The notes: a model not told the origin generated them from the letters alone. A stretch of DNA of 49,931 bases from Lachnospiraceae bacterium (GCA_015056915.1 SVFK01000017.1:1-49931), one strand, 5' to 3'. Positions 1 to 9,575 are shown, counted from the first letter of the stretch. Made by a program: numbers and translations.

Positions 1-108
1 CCTGAGGCGCTCCTGCAGGTCTTGCTCCCTGAGGCGCTCCTGCAGGTCTTGCTCCCTGAGGCGCTCCTGCAGGTCTTGCTCCCTGAGGCGCTCCTGCAGG
101 TCTTGCTC
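1..108. repeat. 27-bp tandem repeat, four exact copies
   Basis: Four identical 27-bp units lie end to end from base 1 and probably continue beyond the window. They encode the 9-residue repeat in the C-terminal tail of the SH3b protein on the minus strand. Because 27 is a multiple of three, gain or loss of a unit keeps the frame. Confidence 0.9.
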
Positions 109-1207
109 CCGGCTTCTGACCGGGACCTACCGTATGCACTACTTTCTTATTGTTGTTCTGGCTTTTCACTTCTCCTCTTCTACGGAGTGTTTCTCTTTCT
201 ACCTCCGAAAAATATGCAGAATCTGTCATATCCTTAATCTTCAAGAATAACAATGCTGCCGCTGCTGCGCATGCAATCAAAAGAATCACCAGTATAATAA
301 TTGCAACCTTCTGGCTGTTTACTGTCTTTTCACTTGCTTCATATAATTGACCATTGGTTTCCGCAGCCGTAAACAAATCCTCGATTCCCCACTGCTTGTC
401 TGTTTCCAGATTCAGCAGATACCACTTGTCATTCTGAAGCTGTGTGTCCCATGTTTTGGTTGGCTCAGGCTCAACAGGCACTTCCGGTATAATCTCCGGT
501 GTAACCTCCTCCGGAACCTCCGCTGTTACAGGCACCAATTCTCCGGAAAGTGCTACATAATCAGAGCGAATAAAACCAACTACATTGGCGCCGTCTGCAA
601 TAAATTCAACCTGATACCAGACCTTGCCATCCGTACCATTTGCCTGGCCTGTTACCGTCAAAGCCAAACCTCTCTGGGCACTTGTAACAATAGAACTGGT
701 GGTGGAGGCATTGCTGCGCACACGAACTCTGTCACTATTTGTAACTGTTGCACTCATCGGCTCTACCGCCGTGACTACCGCCGGTGTTTCATTCGTAGTA
801 GTGGTTGTTGACGGAGTTGATGTATTAGTCTGCGTATCCTGTGTACCGGTAGTCGGCTCCACAGTCGAAGGAGTAGAGCCATCTGTAATCTCCACCAGAT
901 CAGAACGAATATATCCCAATGTATTAGCATCCACAAACACCTGATACCACACAGTACCATCACTTGCGGTCGCCTTTCCTCTGATGTCCACTGTTGCACC
1001 TCTCTCAGCACTGCCTACCACTGCGCTGCTCGCACTGGCTTCCTTTCGGATATTTACCGAGCTGGAGGCTGTAACCTTACCCTTGCTTTCTGCATGACTT
1101 ACAAACGAAAAATGCTCTATGGCAAATCCCATGGTAAGCACCAGCACCAATGCCATCATGCTCAGGCGAGCCCATTTACCGCATAGTATTTTCTTTGCTC
1201 TTTTCAT
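1..1207 (-). CDS. SH3b-domain membrane protein with repetitive tail (partial, 3' end off window)
   Basis: The reading frame is open from an ATG at 1207 to the left window edge, 402 codons. An AGGAAGG ribosome binding site precedes the ATG. Visible layout: a hydrophobic N-terminal signal or anchor (about residues 14-31), an SH3b-like domain (about 44-107, with VNIRKEAS and WYQV), a Thr/Ser/Pro-rich linker (110-145), a second SH3b-like domain (about 151-220, VRVRSNAS and WYQV), a Pro/Glu-rich stretch, a strong membrane segment (about 300-322), then a basic tail ending in at least four copies of a 9-residue Gly-Ala-Arg-Pro-type repeat. SH3b domains usually bind peptidoglycan, so the two copies probably face the wall while the tail is cytoplasmic. 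It may be the last visible gene of the purine transcript. The exact function is unknown. Confidence 0.8.
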   Translation of the reverse strand, partial: MKRAKKILCGKWARLSMMALVLVLTMGFAIEHFSFVSHAESKGKVTASSSVNIRKEASASSAVVGSAERGATVDIRGKATASDGTVWYQVFVDANTLGYIRSDLVEITDGSTPSTVEPTTGTQDTQTNTSTPSTTTTTNETPAVVTAVEPMSATVTNSDRVRVRSNASTTSSIVTSAQRGLALTVTGQANGTDGKVWYQVEFIADGANVVGFIRSDYVALSGELVPVTAEVPEEVTPEIIPEVPVEPEPTKTWDTQLQNDKWYLLNLETDKQWGIEDLFTAAETNGQLYEASEKTVNSQKVAIIILVILLIACAAAAALLFLKIKDMTDSAYFSEVERETLRRRGEVKSQNNNKKVVHTVGPGQKPGARPAGAPQGARPAGAPQGARPAGAPQGARPAGAPQ

Positions 1208-1258
1208 ATGTCATCCCTTCCTGTACTACAGCAACCGTATTCCCTACAGCCACTAAAT

Positions 1259-1720
1259 TTATTGTTCCTCGCGAATAAAGCGTCGTTGTCCTTCTTCTCC
1301 GCGTCTGCCCACTCCCATAATTTTCACCTTCTTACGAAGCTCTTCTCGCTGGGCAGCCTCTACATTGCGGTGTAGCTTTATCTCACATTCATTACAAAAA
1401 CGTCCGCTGCGTATATCCTTATTGCAGACCTCGCAATGAAGAAAGGTTTTGGAGCCTTCCGCTATTTCAATTCTGGATTCCCGCAGCATTCTTCTGATAG
1501 CGCGCTGAGATACCCCTGTAACCATTTCAATTTCTGCAGCCGTAGCGCCTTTATGCTTTTCTATGTACAATCTGACCTTGCCATAATCGTCATAGTCCAC
1601 ATAGCCACAGGATTCACATTGATATTCTCCGACTCCCTTGAATATCATTACGCCTCTGCACTCTTTACATAAACGGGGAATATTATAATAGTCTATTAAG
1701 CCTGCTTCCAGTCCGTCCAT
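1259..1720 (-). CDS. Zinc-ribbon / helix-turn-helix protein
   Basis: 153 aa. Two four-cysteine clusters (C18, C21, C35, C38 and C96, C99, C109, C112) look like zinc ribbons and flank a helix-turn-helix-like segment at about residues 58-82 (GATAAEIEMVTGVSQRAIRR). The C-terminus is highly charged. The layout resembles the small YvyF-type zinc-ribbon regulators found in flagellar regions of Firmicutes, but no flagellar gene is nearby, so this is only an analogy. An AGGAG site stands 6 bases before the ATG. It begins 29 bases after purD ends and the SH3b gene follows after 51 bases, so it is probably co-transcribed with the purine genes. Function unknown, likely regulatory. Confidence 0.7.
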   Translation of the reverse strand: MDGLEAGLIDYYNIPRLCKECRGVMIFKGVGEYQCESCGYVDYDDYGKVRLYIEKHKGATAAEIEMVTGVSQRAIRRMLRESRIEIAEGSKTFLHCEVCNKDIRSGRFCNECEIKLHRNVEAAQREELRKKVKIMGVGRRGEEGQRRFIREEQ

Positions 1721-1749
1721 AACAGCTCCTATCTGCGCCCCAACTCTGT

Positions 1750-3024
1750 TTAGGCCTCATCTATCGCCTTGCCTATATCATGGCGCATATATTTATTATC
1801 AAAACTCACCCACTCGGTAGCAGCATATGCATTAGCTCTGGCCTCCTTCAGATTAGCACCTTTGGCCGTAATACCAAGGACACGACCTCCATTGGTAACA
1901 ATGCCTTCCTCTGTAAGCTTTGTTCCTGCATGGAAACAATAATAGCCTTCTTCCTGTTCAAAGCGCTCCATACCCTTAATTACAAAGCCCTTTTCATATG
2001 CTACCGGATAACCGTCACTTGCCAGTACTACACATACAGCGGCATTATCCTCAAACTGCAAATCAATTTTATCAAGATTACCGTCCACACAAGCCTCCAT
2101 CACCTCGATAATATCGTTCTTCATACGAGGCAACACCACCTGTGTCTCAGGGTCACCGAATCTTGCATTGTATTCAAGCACTCTGGGACCATTGGGTGTA
2201 AGCATCAGTCCGAAGAAAATAACACCCTTAAAAGGTCTTCCTTCCGCTGCCATGGCATCCACAGTTGCCTGATAAATATATTTCTGACAGAATGCATCCA
2301 CCTCTTCAGTGTAAAAAGGACTGGGTGAAAAGGTTCCCATACCGCCTGTATTCAGGCCCTGATCACCGTCTTTGGCACGCTTATGATCCTGCGCCGATGT
2401 CATTATCCTAATATGCTTACCATCCACAAAGGACAGTACGCTAACCTCTCTTCCGGTCATAAACTCTTCGATTACCATACGGTTACCCGCAGAACCAAAG
2501 TGCTTATCCAGCATAATCTCCTTGACGCCCTCTTTGGCTTCTTCCAGAGTATTGCAAATCAACACGCCCTTACCCAGTGCCAGACCGTCAGCCTTAAGTA
2601 CAATCGGATAAGAGGCCTTCTCCTCCAGATATTGAATCGCATCCTCTGCATTATCAAAATTCTCATATGCCGCAGTAGGAATATTGTATTTCTTCATTAA
2701 GTCCTTGGAAAATGCCTTGCTTCCTTCCAGAATAGCTGCATTCTTTCTGGGACCGAACACACGCATTCCCTGAGCCTCCAGCACATCCACCAGACCTCCT
2801 ACCAAGGGATCGTCCATACCTACAATGGTAAAATCTATCTCCGCTTCCTTGGCAAAAGCCGCAAGCTTATCAAATTCCATAGCTCCGATAGGAACGCATT
2901 CTGCAAGCTGTCCGATACCCGCATTGCCCGGTGCACAATAGATTTTATCTACCTTAGGACTCTTTGCCACACTGGCTGCGATTGCATGCTCTCTGCCGCC
3001 ACTTCCTACAATCAATACCTTCAT
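1750..3024 (-). CDS. purD: Phosphoribosylamine--glycine ligase
   Basis: 424 aa, normal length for PurD. It joins phosphoribosylamine and glycine using ATP to make GAR, the second step of purine synthesis, in the cytoplasm. The N-terminus has the nucleotide-binding GSGGREHA motif. The ATP-grasp region follows, with LKADGLALGKGV, EEFMTGREVSV and NTGGMGTFSP, and the metal-binding LEYNARFGDPETQ segment is present. GAGG precedes the ATG. It is the last of four consecutive pur genes, 27 bases after purN. No frameshift or missing core motif was seen. Confidence 0.97.
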   Translation of the reverse strand: MKVLIVGSGGREHAIAASVAKSPKVDKIYCAPGNAGIGQLAECVPIGAMEFDKLAAFAKEAEIDFTIVGMDDPLVGGLVDVLEAQGMRVFGPRKNAAILEGSKAFSKDLMKKYNIPTAAYENFDNAEDAIQYLEEKASYPIVLKADGLALGKGVLICNTLEEAKEGVKEIMLDKHFGSAGNRMVIEEFMTGREVSVLSFVDGKHIRIMTSAQDHKRAKDGDQGLNTGGMGTFSPSPFYTEEVDAFCQKYIYQATVDAMAAEGRPFKGVIFFGLMLTPNGPRVLEYNARFGDPETQVVLPRMKNDIIEVMEACVDGNLDKIDLQFEDNAAVCVVLASDGYPVAYEKGFVIKGMERFEQEEGYYCFHAGTKLTEEGIVTNGGRVLGITAKGANLKEARANAYAATEWVSFDNKYMRHDIGKAIDEA

Positions 3025-3051
3025 GATTTATTTCCTCACTTCTTTACAATT

Positions 3052-3681
3052 CTATTGATGAATTCGTTTTACACTGCCGTCCACTACAGCAATACGTCCG
3101 TTGGCAATATCATCAATCGCCTGGGGAAGAAGATGCCACTCAGCCTGCTCCATAACACGAAGCTGAAGGCTTTCTGCTGTATCATCCTCCAAAACCGCAA
3201 CTGCCTTCTGGGCAATAATAGGACCCTCATCCATTCCCTCAGTCACAAAATGCACTGTAGCACCGGTTACCTTTACGCCGCGCTCCAACGCCTTCTCATG
3301 AACCTTCAGACCGTAGTAACCCACACCGCAAAAGGAAGGAATCAGCGATGGATGGATATTGATAATACGATTGCTGTATTTGCACACCATAGCCTCAGGA
3401 ATAGCTACTAAGAAGCCTGCCAATACAATCAAATCCGGTTGGAATTCATCCACCTTCTGTAAAAATGCCTCGTTAAAAACAGCTCTGTTCTCATAATCCT
3501 TGGGAGATACACTGACAGCAGGAATTCCTGCCACCTTAGCTCTCTCCAGACTCTTTACGGTTTTATTATTACTGATGACACCCACCAGTTCCACATTGGA
3601 AATGGTTCCTGCTGCCACAGCATCGATAATCGCCTGTAAATTGGTACCGCCGCCGGATACCAGTACCACTACTCTTAACAT
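3052..3681 (-). CDS. purN: Phosphoribosylglycinamide formyltransferase
   Basis: 209 aa, the usual size for the folate-dependent enzyme. It transfers a formyl group from 10-formyltetrahydrofolate to GAR. The phosphate-binding [10 protein letters not shown] loop is at the N-terminus (about 9-18). The catalytic Asn-His pair is in INIHPSL (N108, H110) and the catalytic Asp is in GMDEGPII (D151). The start codon lies inside the end of purM: the two genes overlap by 7 bases (ATG at 3681, purM stop at 3675-3677), which suggests coupled translation. Confidence 0.97.
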   Translation of the reverse strand: MLRVVVLVSGGGTNLQAIIDAVAAGTISNVELVGVISNNKTVKSLERAKVAGIPAVSVSPKDYENRAVFNEAFLQKVDEFQPDLIVLAGFLVAIPEAMVCKYSNRIINIHPSLIPSFCGVGYYGLKVHEKALERGVKVTGATVHFVTEGMDEGPIIAQKAVAVLEDDTAESLQLRVMEQAEWHLLPQAIDDIANGRIAVVDGSVKRIHQ

Positions 3682-4700
3682 AAGGTTACACCCTTTTCTC
3701 CCGCCTCACAGCTTCCTACAACATAACAGGTATCACCTGCCGAACGAATCGCTTCCATAGTCTTATCCACATCTGCCGGATCTACTGCCAGAATCATACC
3801 AAGACCCATATTGTAGGTGTTATACATCATCTGCTCCGTGATATTACCTGTTTTCTGCAGAAGCTTAAAGATAGCAGGCACTTCATAGCTGTCCTTCTTC
3901 ACGACTGCACGGATACCGTCAGGAAGCATTCTGGGAATATTCTCATCAAAACCGCCACCTGTGATATGGCTACAGCCCTTGATGGTAACGCCCGCCTCTT
4001 TCACAGCCTTTAAGGCCTTCACATAAATTCTGGTAGGAGCAATCAATGCCTCACCAAGAGTGGTGCCCAGCTCATCATAATATGTATTGAGACTCTCCTT
4101 AGTCATCTCAAATACCTTGCGTACCAGAGAGAAACCATTGGAATGAACACCGGAGGAAGCAATACCGATTAAGGTATCACCGGGCTTAATATTGGCACCG
4201 GTTATCAGATCCTTCTCATCAACCACGCCTACTGCAAAGCCTGCAAGATCATATTCATCCTCAGGCATCAGACCGGGATGCTCTGCCGTCTCGCCACCGA
4301 TTAAAGCGGCACCTGACTGCTTACAGCCCTCTGCAACACCCTTTACGATAGTCGCAATCTTCTCGGGATAGTTCTTACCGCATGCAATATAATCTAAGAA
4401 AAACAAAGGCTCTCCGCCTGCACATGCCACATCATTTACACACATTGCCACCGCATCAATACCGATAGTGTCATGCTTGTCCATCAAAAATGCCAGCTTC
4501 ACCTTCGTACCGCAGCCATCGGTTCCCGATAACAGAATAGGATTCTCCATATTCTTAATTGCGCTCAGGGAAAAGGCTCCCGAAAATCCACCAAGACCAC
4601 CCAATACTTCAGGGCGCATAGTTTCCTTTACATGCGCTTTCATCAGCTCCACTGACTTATATCCGGCTTCAATATCAACTCCAGCTTTCTTATAATCCAT
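3675..4700 (-). CDS. purM: Phosphoribosylformylglycinamidine cyclo-ligase (AIR synthetase)
   Basis: About 341 aa from the ATG at 4700. It closes the imidazole ring (FGAM to AIR) with ATP. Family hallmarks are [12 protein letters not shown] near residue 65, the [10 protein letters not shown] segment, GGETAEHPG, the [13 protein letters not shown] block and the [13 protein letters not shown] region. An in-frame ATG exists 15 bases upstream, but GAGGAG lies just before the codon at 4700 and would be inside the coding region if the earlier start were used, so 4700 is preferred. It follows purE and overlaps purN. Confidence 0.96.
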   Translation of the reverse strand: MDYKKAGVDIEAGYKSVELMKAHVKETMRPEVLGGLGGFSGAFSLSAIKNMENPILLSGTDGCGTKVKLAFLMDKHDTIGIDAVAMCVNDVACAGGEPLFFLDYIACGKNYPEKIATIVKGVAEGCKQSGAALIGGETAEHPGLMPEDEYDLAGFAVGVVDEKDLITGANIKPGDTLIGIASSGVHSNGFSLVRKVFEMTKESLNTYYDELGTTLGEALIAPTRIYVKALKAVKEAGVTIKGCSHITGGGFDENIPRMLPDGIRAVVKKDSYEVPAIFKLLQKTGNITEQMMYNTYNMGLGMILAVDPADVDKTMEAIRSAGDTCYVVGSCEAGEKGVTLC

Positions 4701-4725
4701 TTCTCTTCTCCTCACATTTGTATTA

Positions 4726-5259
4726 TTATTTCATACCTTCAAGATAAGCCTTGTAACCAATTTCCTGCAACTTAGTATCCTTTGCCACAACCTGCTCCTT
4801 TAAGCTTTGACTGTAATCCTTCAGCCTCTGCAACAGCTCTGCATCAAAGGTTGCAAGAATCTTTGCTGCCAGCAGACCTGCATTGGCACCGCCGTTAATT
4901 GCCACAGTAGCCACAGGGATACCGGAGGGCATCTGTACGATAGAATACAGGGAATCACGTCCGCCAAGGGATGTGGTATGCATCGGAATACCGATTACAG
5001 GCATCGGGAAAATTGCCGCACACATACCGGGTAAATGAGCTGCCATACCGGCTCCTGCAATAATCACCTTAAAGCCCTTTTCTTCTGCACTTTTTGCATA
5101 CTCAAAAAATACGTCAGGCTCTCTGTGTGCACTGATGACCGTCATCTCATAAGGAATACCCAATTCCTCTAAAATATCTGCAGCCTTTGCCATTACAGGC
5201 ATATCGGAATCACTTCCCATTACAATGCCAACCTTATAATTTTTCTCTGTAGTTGCCAT
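4726..5259 (-). CDS. purE: N5-carboxyaminoimidazole ribonucleotide mutase / AIR carboxylase
   Basis: 177 aa, slightly longer than the typical 160-170. The substrate-binding GSDSDMPVM motif, SAHREPD and [12 protein letters not shown] are intact. It carboxylates the AIR produced by PurM. No purK is next to it, so whether this is the class I mutase (which needs PurK) or a class II enzyme using CO2 directly cannot be settled here; the segment [12 protein letters not shown] departs from the common class I wording. AGGAGG sits 5 bases before the ATG. It is the promoter-proximal gene of purE-purM-purN-purD. Confidence 0.95.
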   Translation of the reverse strand: MATTEKNYKVGIVMGSDSDMPVMAKAADILEELGIPYEMTVISAHREPDVFFEYAKSAEEKGFKVIIAGAGMAAHLPGMCAAIFPMPVIGIPMHTTSLGGRDSLYSIVQMPSGIPVATVAINGGANAGLLAAKILATFDAELLQRLKDYSQSLKEQVVAKDTKLQEIGYKAYLEGMK

Positions 5260-5274
5260 GTTGACCTCCTTATA

Positions 5275-5344
5275 TCGCCGAAATCGGCATATCTTGTTTG
5301 TTCAAAAATATCACTACTATATCTAGTTTACTAAAATTACGCAA
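5275..5344 (-). promoter_or_regulatory. purE promoter and leader
   Basis: On the minus strand TTGCGT (5339-5344) and TATAGT (5316-5321) are separated by 17 bases, a good vegetative promoter. A short palindrome with arms GCCGA/TCGGC lies in the leader at about 5278-5290, just before the ribosome binding site. The leader is too short for a purine riboswitch and none is recognised. Confidence 0.65.
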
Positions 5345-5397
5345 GCCTTGCAATATCTTCCGGTCTTTTTTTTGATTTTCCGCCCTCTTTTTTGCTT

Positions 5398-7485
5398 TTA
5401 TGCTTCAAAAGGCTCATTTAAAGCTTCTGTACCGGGTAAGACAAACCTTCCGTTTACAATAATCGGGATACGGCTACCGTCTTCACACACCGCATTTAAC
5501 TCGCCCAATTCATCATAAGGAATGGTAATGTCTGTGTGACAGTTAAAATATGCCTTTGCAGGCTTCGTATCACGAAGCAGTGACACCTCATTATCCTTTG
5601 CCACGATTTCCTTACCGTCAGGATTGTATACTCTGACCTCCTCCGCGTGGGAATAACAGGTATCACCTACCGCAAAATGAGGACCCATTTTCTCTGCAAT
5701 CAATATGGGAAGCTTATCCTCCACACCAAATTTCTTTGCTACCACGTAGGCTGTGGTATTCGTACCGATTGCAAACTCACCCAATGGCAATGTCTTATGG
5801 CGGAACAGGATGTTTTCTTTAATGAACGCTTGATTTTCCTCTTCCTTTTGGAAATTGTCACAGGTATAGTCCTTAATCATGCCATCCTCAAAGGCAATGG
5901 ACAGATTCTTATATTCCAGACCATTCAAATAAACGCGGCTCACATGCAGAATACCGTTTGTACCCGCAAGCATGGGAGAAGTAAATACCTCACCCACAGG
6001 AATATTCACATCCGCCACACAATTTTCAAAATTAGTTTCCTTCTTGGAATCAACCAGCCGATGCAGGCTTACTGCCAAATCTGTGCGATTGCCGTCCGAG
6101 CCCTTAATTTCACAACACACAGCCTGATCCAACGCATCAATAAGCTTCTGCTGAATGCCCTGATACAGCTTATAATCCAACGTATTGACACGGATAATTT
6201 CTTGAAACAGCTCCGGAAAGCACTCTCCGATTTCCGGTATCGGGAATGCGATAATGGTAAAGCTTCTTTCCTCCGGCAAAATATACTCTCGCTGAATATC
6301 CCCGGCCTGTGCACGGTAATCCACCCATAATGCACTCTGTTCCTCTGTAAGGGAAATGCTCTGAGGTTTATTAACCGGCTCAAAGCTCTTTTCCCCAAAG
6401 GTTTCCAAAACAGCCGGTCCCGCATGTCCCCTTGCCTCGGTCTTATATTGTTCAAAGGCAGTGCGTGTCACCTCCAGTTTTCGATTGACATAGGCCTTAT
6501 CCAGAAACAATGCCTTATCATCCTTATGGTCAAATTCATACTGCCTGTTGACAGTTCCACCGAAGAATCCGTTTTTCACCAACGTGGGATTGTACAACAC
6601 GCTGGTCGCAGCGCGATAAATCACAGGCTGCAGACCCAGCTTTTCAAAATTCAGGATAGCTTTTCTCATCATGCGCTCAAAACCCAGCTGATAACGGATA
6701 TCCACAGTCTGCTTCTTAGATAAATCCTTGTTGCTCACCTCAAATCCTATACGATACCCTTCCGTATAGGTATCCGCCATGGTATCAATCGTCTCCTGAG
6801 GTAGGGTAGCCATAAAACGCGCCATGGTGATTTCATTCTCGCTTACATACTCGCCGTAAGCAAACAGGTATCTTTCGTCACTCAAATTCGCATTCATTAT
6901 AATATTGGCAGCGAAATTATTCTCCGGCACCACCAGCTCTCGCACTCTCTGCTCTGCAGCCACGTCCGCATAATCACTGGCAAACCAGTATATTATCTGG
7001 CGGATACTTTCGTATGTCGGAATTACTCCCTGCTCCTGCCATTCATACACAAAGGCGGCATAGATTTCCAGAAACAATTCCATGCGGATTACCATTTCAC
7101 CAACACGTCCCTCGTATACAAAGCCAATCAGACTGCGCATTTCCGTATACAGAAATGACAGCATGGCACCATATTCCTCACCCAGCACCTTTACAGCATA
7201 AGCCGGATTGGCATAGCTCTCCTCATAATGCTCAGGCAAGATGTCCGCATACAGGGCATGGTTACGTTCCTGCAGCTCCTCAAATGTTGCTGTCACCAGA
7301 GCATTCTGCTCCAAAAACATCTTCGTCTGCCCAATCAATAATAAAAATTGTGCCACCGACACAAAATATGCCTCATATTTCTCTGCTTCGCCGATACCCC
7401 AGCGTTCCTCGGGAATGGCACCAATGCGCTCCAGTGCCAGTTCGATTCTTTCCTGCATCATTTCACAATTTTTCACTTCACTCAT
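5398..7485 (-). CDS. M29-type metal-dependent aminopeptidase with long N-terminal extension
   Basis: About 695 aa, much longer than the classic roughly 410-aa AmpS/aminopeptidase T. The C-terminal 200 residues carry the family's metal-site motifs: NIPVGEVFTSP (Glu about 499), GEFAIGTN (Glu about 570), KMGPHFAVGDTCY (His about 603) and CHTDITIPYDE (His about 650, Asp about 652). The first 300 residues are mostly helical and match no domain I can name. It probably trims N-terminal residues from peptides in the cytoplasm. The ATG at 7485 is chosen over 7491 because the GAGAGG ribosome binding site has correct spacing only to the inner codon. Confidence 0.8.
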   Translation of the reverse strand: MSEVKNCEMMQERIELALERIGAIPEERWGIGEAEKYEAYFVSVAQFLLLIGQTKMFLEQNALVTATFEELQERNHALYADILPEHYEESYANPAYAVKVLGEEYGAMLSFLYTEMRSLIGFVYEGRVGEMVIRMELFLEIYAAFVYEWQEQGVIPTYESIRQIIYWFASDYADVAAEQRVRELVVPENNFAANIIMNANLSDERYLFAYGEYVSENEITMARFMATLPQETIDTMADTYTEGYRIGFEVSNKDLSKKQTVDIRYQLGFERMMRKAILNFEKLGLQPVIYRAATSVLYNPTLVKNGFFGGTVNRQYEFDHKDDKALFLDKAYVNRKLEVTRTAFEQYKTEARGHAGPAVLETFGEKSFEPVNKPQSISLTEEQSALWVDYRAQAGDIQREYILPEERSFTIIAFPIPEIGECFPELFQEIIRVNTLDYKLYQGIQQKLIDALDQAVCCEIKGSDGNRTDLAVSLHRLVDSKKETNFENCVADVNIPVGEVFTSPMLAGTNGILHVSRVYLNGLEYKNLSIAFEDGMIKDYTCDNFQKEEENQAFIKENILFRHKTLPLGEFAIGTNTTAYVVAKKFGVEDKLPILIAEKMGPHFAVGDTCYSHAEEVRVYNPDGKEIVAKDNEVSLLRDTKPAKAYFNCHTDITIPYDELGELNAVCEDGSRIPIIVNGRFVLPGTEALNEPFEA

Positions 7486-7537
7486 CTTCATACCTCTCTA
7501 TTACACGATTTCAAATCGCTCCCCCTCATGCCGCAGG

Positions 7538-7855
7538 CTACAACCTGTTACCCAGATATAAAATAAAACTGAGGGTGCCCAAAGCAAGAATGTTGAGCCC
7601 GACACCAAGCCATGGAAACAATCTGTAATTGTCCCTATCCCGCACGGTAATAATACCCAAAATCAAGCCTGTCAAAGAGAAAATGGTGGCAAGAAGCCCT
7701 GTAACACCATAGCCGCCCTGCGCCACACCGCCGCTTCGATAAGTAAGATAAATTACAATCCAGAGGGAAATATTACTTATCATCCCCAGAATTACGGACA
7801 TAATTGATTTTTCGGATTTCCTTTTATTTGTAAAAATATAACTTCTTCTTTTCAT
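7538..7855 (-). CDS. Small membrane protein, DUF6142-like
   Basis: 105 aa. A basic N-terminus (Arg/Lys rich, residues 1-17) is followed by three hydrophobic segments at roughly 20-40, 50-70 and 82-102, with a Gly-rich loop YRSGGVAQGGYG between the first two. Size and pattern resemble the DUF6142 family of Lachnospiraceae, recalled without a search. No convincing ribosome binding site precedes either the ATG at 7855 or the internal ATG at residue 19, so the start is uncertain. It ends 52 bases before the aminopeptidase start and runs in the same direction. Confidence 0.6.
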   Translation of the reverse strand: MKRRSYIFTNKRKSEKSIMSVILGMISNISLWIVIYLTYRSGGVAQGGYGVTGLLATIFSLTGLILGIITVRDRDNYRLFPWLGVGLNILALGTLSFILYLGNRL

Positions 7856-7883
7856 ATATCAGCACAATCCCATCATAAACTCT

Positions 7884-7930
7884 AAAAGGGCACTCCCCAA
7901 AGAGACTGCTTCGCTCTTAGGAAATGCCCA
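7884..7930 (-). terminator. Rho-independent terminator
   Basis: Read on the minus strand, GGGCATTTCC pairs with GGGGAGTGCCC, and the loop itself contains AGAG/CTCT. It is followed by TTTT. It ends the transcript of the 50-aa membrane protein just upstream. Confidence 0.65.
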
Positions 7931-7944
7931 ATTCCAGCACTCTA

Positions 7945-8097
7945 TTAAAATAATATTTTGGATTTGCCCGCAATCAGCTTAGCACCGCTGATAATCAGTA
8001 AAACACCGGTGGCAATTCCCACAACAATCGCGATTGCTCCCAATACAACATTCAATGCTCCTGCACCATTCATAGTTTTGTAAACTTTCTCTTCCAT
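7945..8097 (-). CDS. 50-aa single-span membrane protein
   Basis: An ATG at 8097 opens a 50-codon frame ending in TAA at 7945-7947. TAGGAG stands about 6 bases upstream. The peptide starts with a short charged segment (MEEKVYKTMNG), then a long hydrophobic stretch of Ala, Ile, Val and Gly (about 13-38), then a basic tail (AKLIAGKSKILF). It lies between pyrE and a good terminator, 35 bases after pyrE ends, so it is probably on the pyrE transcript. Function unknown; the layout suits a small membrane-inserted regulator or subunit. Confidence 0.6.
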   Translation of the reverse strand: MEEKVYKTMNGAGALNVVLGAIAIVVGIATGVLLIISGAKLIAGKSKILF

Positions 8098-8132
8098 ATG
8101 ACACTCCTAATCCATTTAAAATTTAAAGTCTA

Positions 8133-8807
8133 CTATGCACCGTAGGTTGCATAATACTCATCTATTGCAGCCTTTAAGGTATCATCAATCAACACCTGAC
8201 CCTTGTAAGGCTTGTTGTACAAATGCTCAATCACATCAGCCATGGATACAATGGCATTCGCTTCAAAACCGTACTTCTCCTTAATCTCAGCCAAAGCACT
8301 CACCTTGCCACCCAAGCCCTTTTCCATGCGGTTTAAGGAGACCATCAGACCCTTGACCTCCACATTAGCCTGCTCCTTCAAAATAGGGAAAGTCTCTTCG
8401 ATAGACTTGCCGGAGGTGGTTACGTCCTCGATAATAACTACTTTGTCACCATCCTTTAACTTGCTGCCCAGAAGGATACCCACATCGCCATGATCCTTTA
8501 CCTCTTTACGGTTGGAACAATAACGAATCTCCTTGCCATACAACTCACTGTAAGCAATAGTGGTTGCTACACTCAAAGGAATTCCCTTGTAAGCAGGTCC
8601 AAACAACACATCAAAGTCATCACCGTAATTGTCATGAATCGCCTTTGCATAATACTCACCCAGCTTTTTCAGCTGCGCTCCGGTCACATAAGCTCCTGCA
8701 TTCATAAAGAAGGGAGACTTACGTCCGCTCTTCAAGGTAAACTCTCCAAACTTCAACACCTGGCTGTCCACCATAAACTCAATAAATTCCTGCTTGTATG
8801 CTTCCAT
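8133..8807 (-). CDS. pyrE: Orotate phosphoribosyltransferase
   Basis: 224 aa from the ATG at 8807. It joins orotate to PRPP to give OMP in pyrimidine synthesis. The PRPP-binding motif VVIIEDVTTSGKS lies at about 124-136 and the flexible catalytic loop SNRKEVKDHGD at about 98-108. AGGAGG precedes 8807. A second in-frame ATG at 8843 also has a good GGGAGG site and would add 12 residues (MGKPVNTGGFDK); the protein core argues for 8807 but both could be used. pyrF is 10 kb away rather than adjacent. Confidence 0.95.
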   Translation of the reverse strand: MEAYKQEFIEFMVDSQVLKFGEFTLKSGRKSPFFMNAGAYVTGAQLKKLGEYYAKAIHDNYGDDFDVLFGPAYKGIPLSVATTIAYSELYGKEIRYCSNRKEVKDHGDVGILLGSKLKDGDKVVIIEDVTTSGKSIEETFPILKEQANVEVKGLMVSLNRMEKGLGGKVSALAEIKEKYGFEANAIVSMADVIEHLYNKPYKGQVLIDDTLKAAIDEYYATYGA

Positions 8808-8896
8808 TTTGTCAAAACCTCCTGTATTTACGGGCTTTCCCATTTGTGCCTCCCTTCCGACTGTATCTTCGAAAGGACACATCAAACATCTCATTA

Positions 8897-8925
8897 ATAC
8901 TATCACAAAACCTTGTATTTTTCAA
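8897..8925 (-). promoter_or_regulatory. pyrE promoter
   Basis: Minus strand TTGAAA (8920-8925), 17 bases, TAGTAT (8897-8902). The leader to the pyrE start is about 90 bases and shows no PyrR-type hairpin that I can recognise. Confidence 0.6.
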
Positions 8926-8963
8926 CCATGTATCCGATAGCGTTGGGGTAAACAAATTCACTT

Positions 8964-9486
8964 TTAATCCTTCTTTATCGAATACCTTTCTCTAAACGCT
9001 TCATAATCTGCTTTGGCAATTTTATACTGCTCTCCAGATTGTTCTTCGTTCATGGAATACTCAGGCTCCTGCTTCTCGCCTTACAATGCATCTGATATAA
9101 TCCGTCTTAAGTACTCTTTCTGGTCATAACTCGCCATAACCAACGAATCCCTCACATACATCGGATTATTCCGCAGCAATGCCACTTGAATCATGGTAGT
9201 CTGCATATTCTGCGGAACCACCTGACAAAACACGCGCGTTCTTATACAGATTCTCTTTTCGAAATGTTCCTGCCCATTCATAAATATCCCCAAATAAATA
9301 CTTATGAATGTTTACCATGTGCTCCACATCATAAGTACAGGCAATCCTTGTAGGCTTCACATCCAAACCTAACAGCTTCGCAAACACCTTCTGTATTTCA
9401 AATTTTTCTAAAAGCACCTTATCACGAATGTTATATTTATTGATAAGAACATCACTGTCCGGATAACAATTCTTTCCATCACTCAT
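8964..9486 (-). pseudogene. Broken Fic-family protein
   Basis: The ATG at 9486 opens 106 codons that look like the N-terminal half of a Fic protein (YPDSDVLINKYNIRDK, then HMVNIHKYLFGDIYEWAG and an AEYADYHD segment). The frame then fails. A second frame over 9081-9293 carries sequence typical of the region after the Fic motif (NPMYVRDSLVMASY, EYLRRIISDAL). Beyond its stop the same frame continues with a plausible charged tail to TAA at 8964. The catalytic HPFx(D/E)GNxR segment is absent, so an internal deletion plus frameshift removed the active site. An AMPylating enzyme is therefore not expected from this locus. Confidence 0.65.
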
Positions 9487-9575
9487 ATATTACGCTCCCA
9501 AATACTCAAATCTATCAATTCTAACTTCCAGCTCTTCTAACGTTATTTTTCCAAAAATATAGGAATCCAACACCT

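Noticed and set aside
5260..5397. Purine riboswitch before purE
   Set aside because: The leader is only about 55 bases and lacks the expected three-stem layout.
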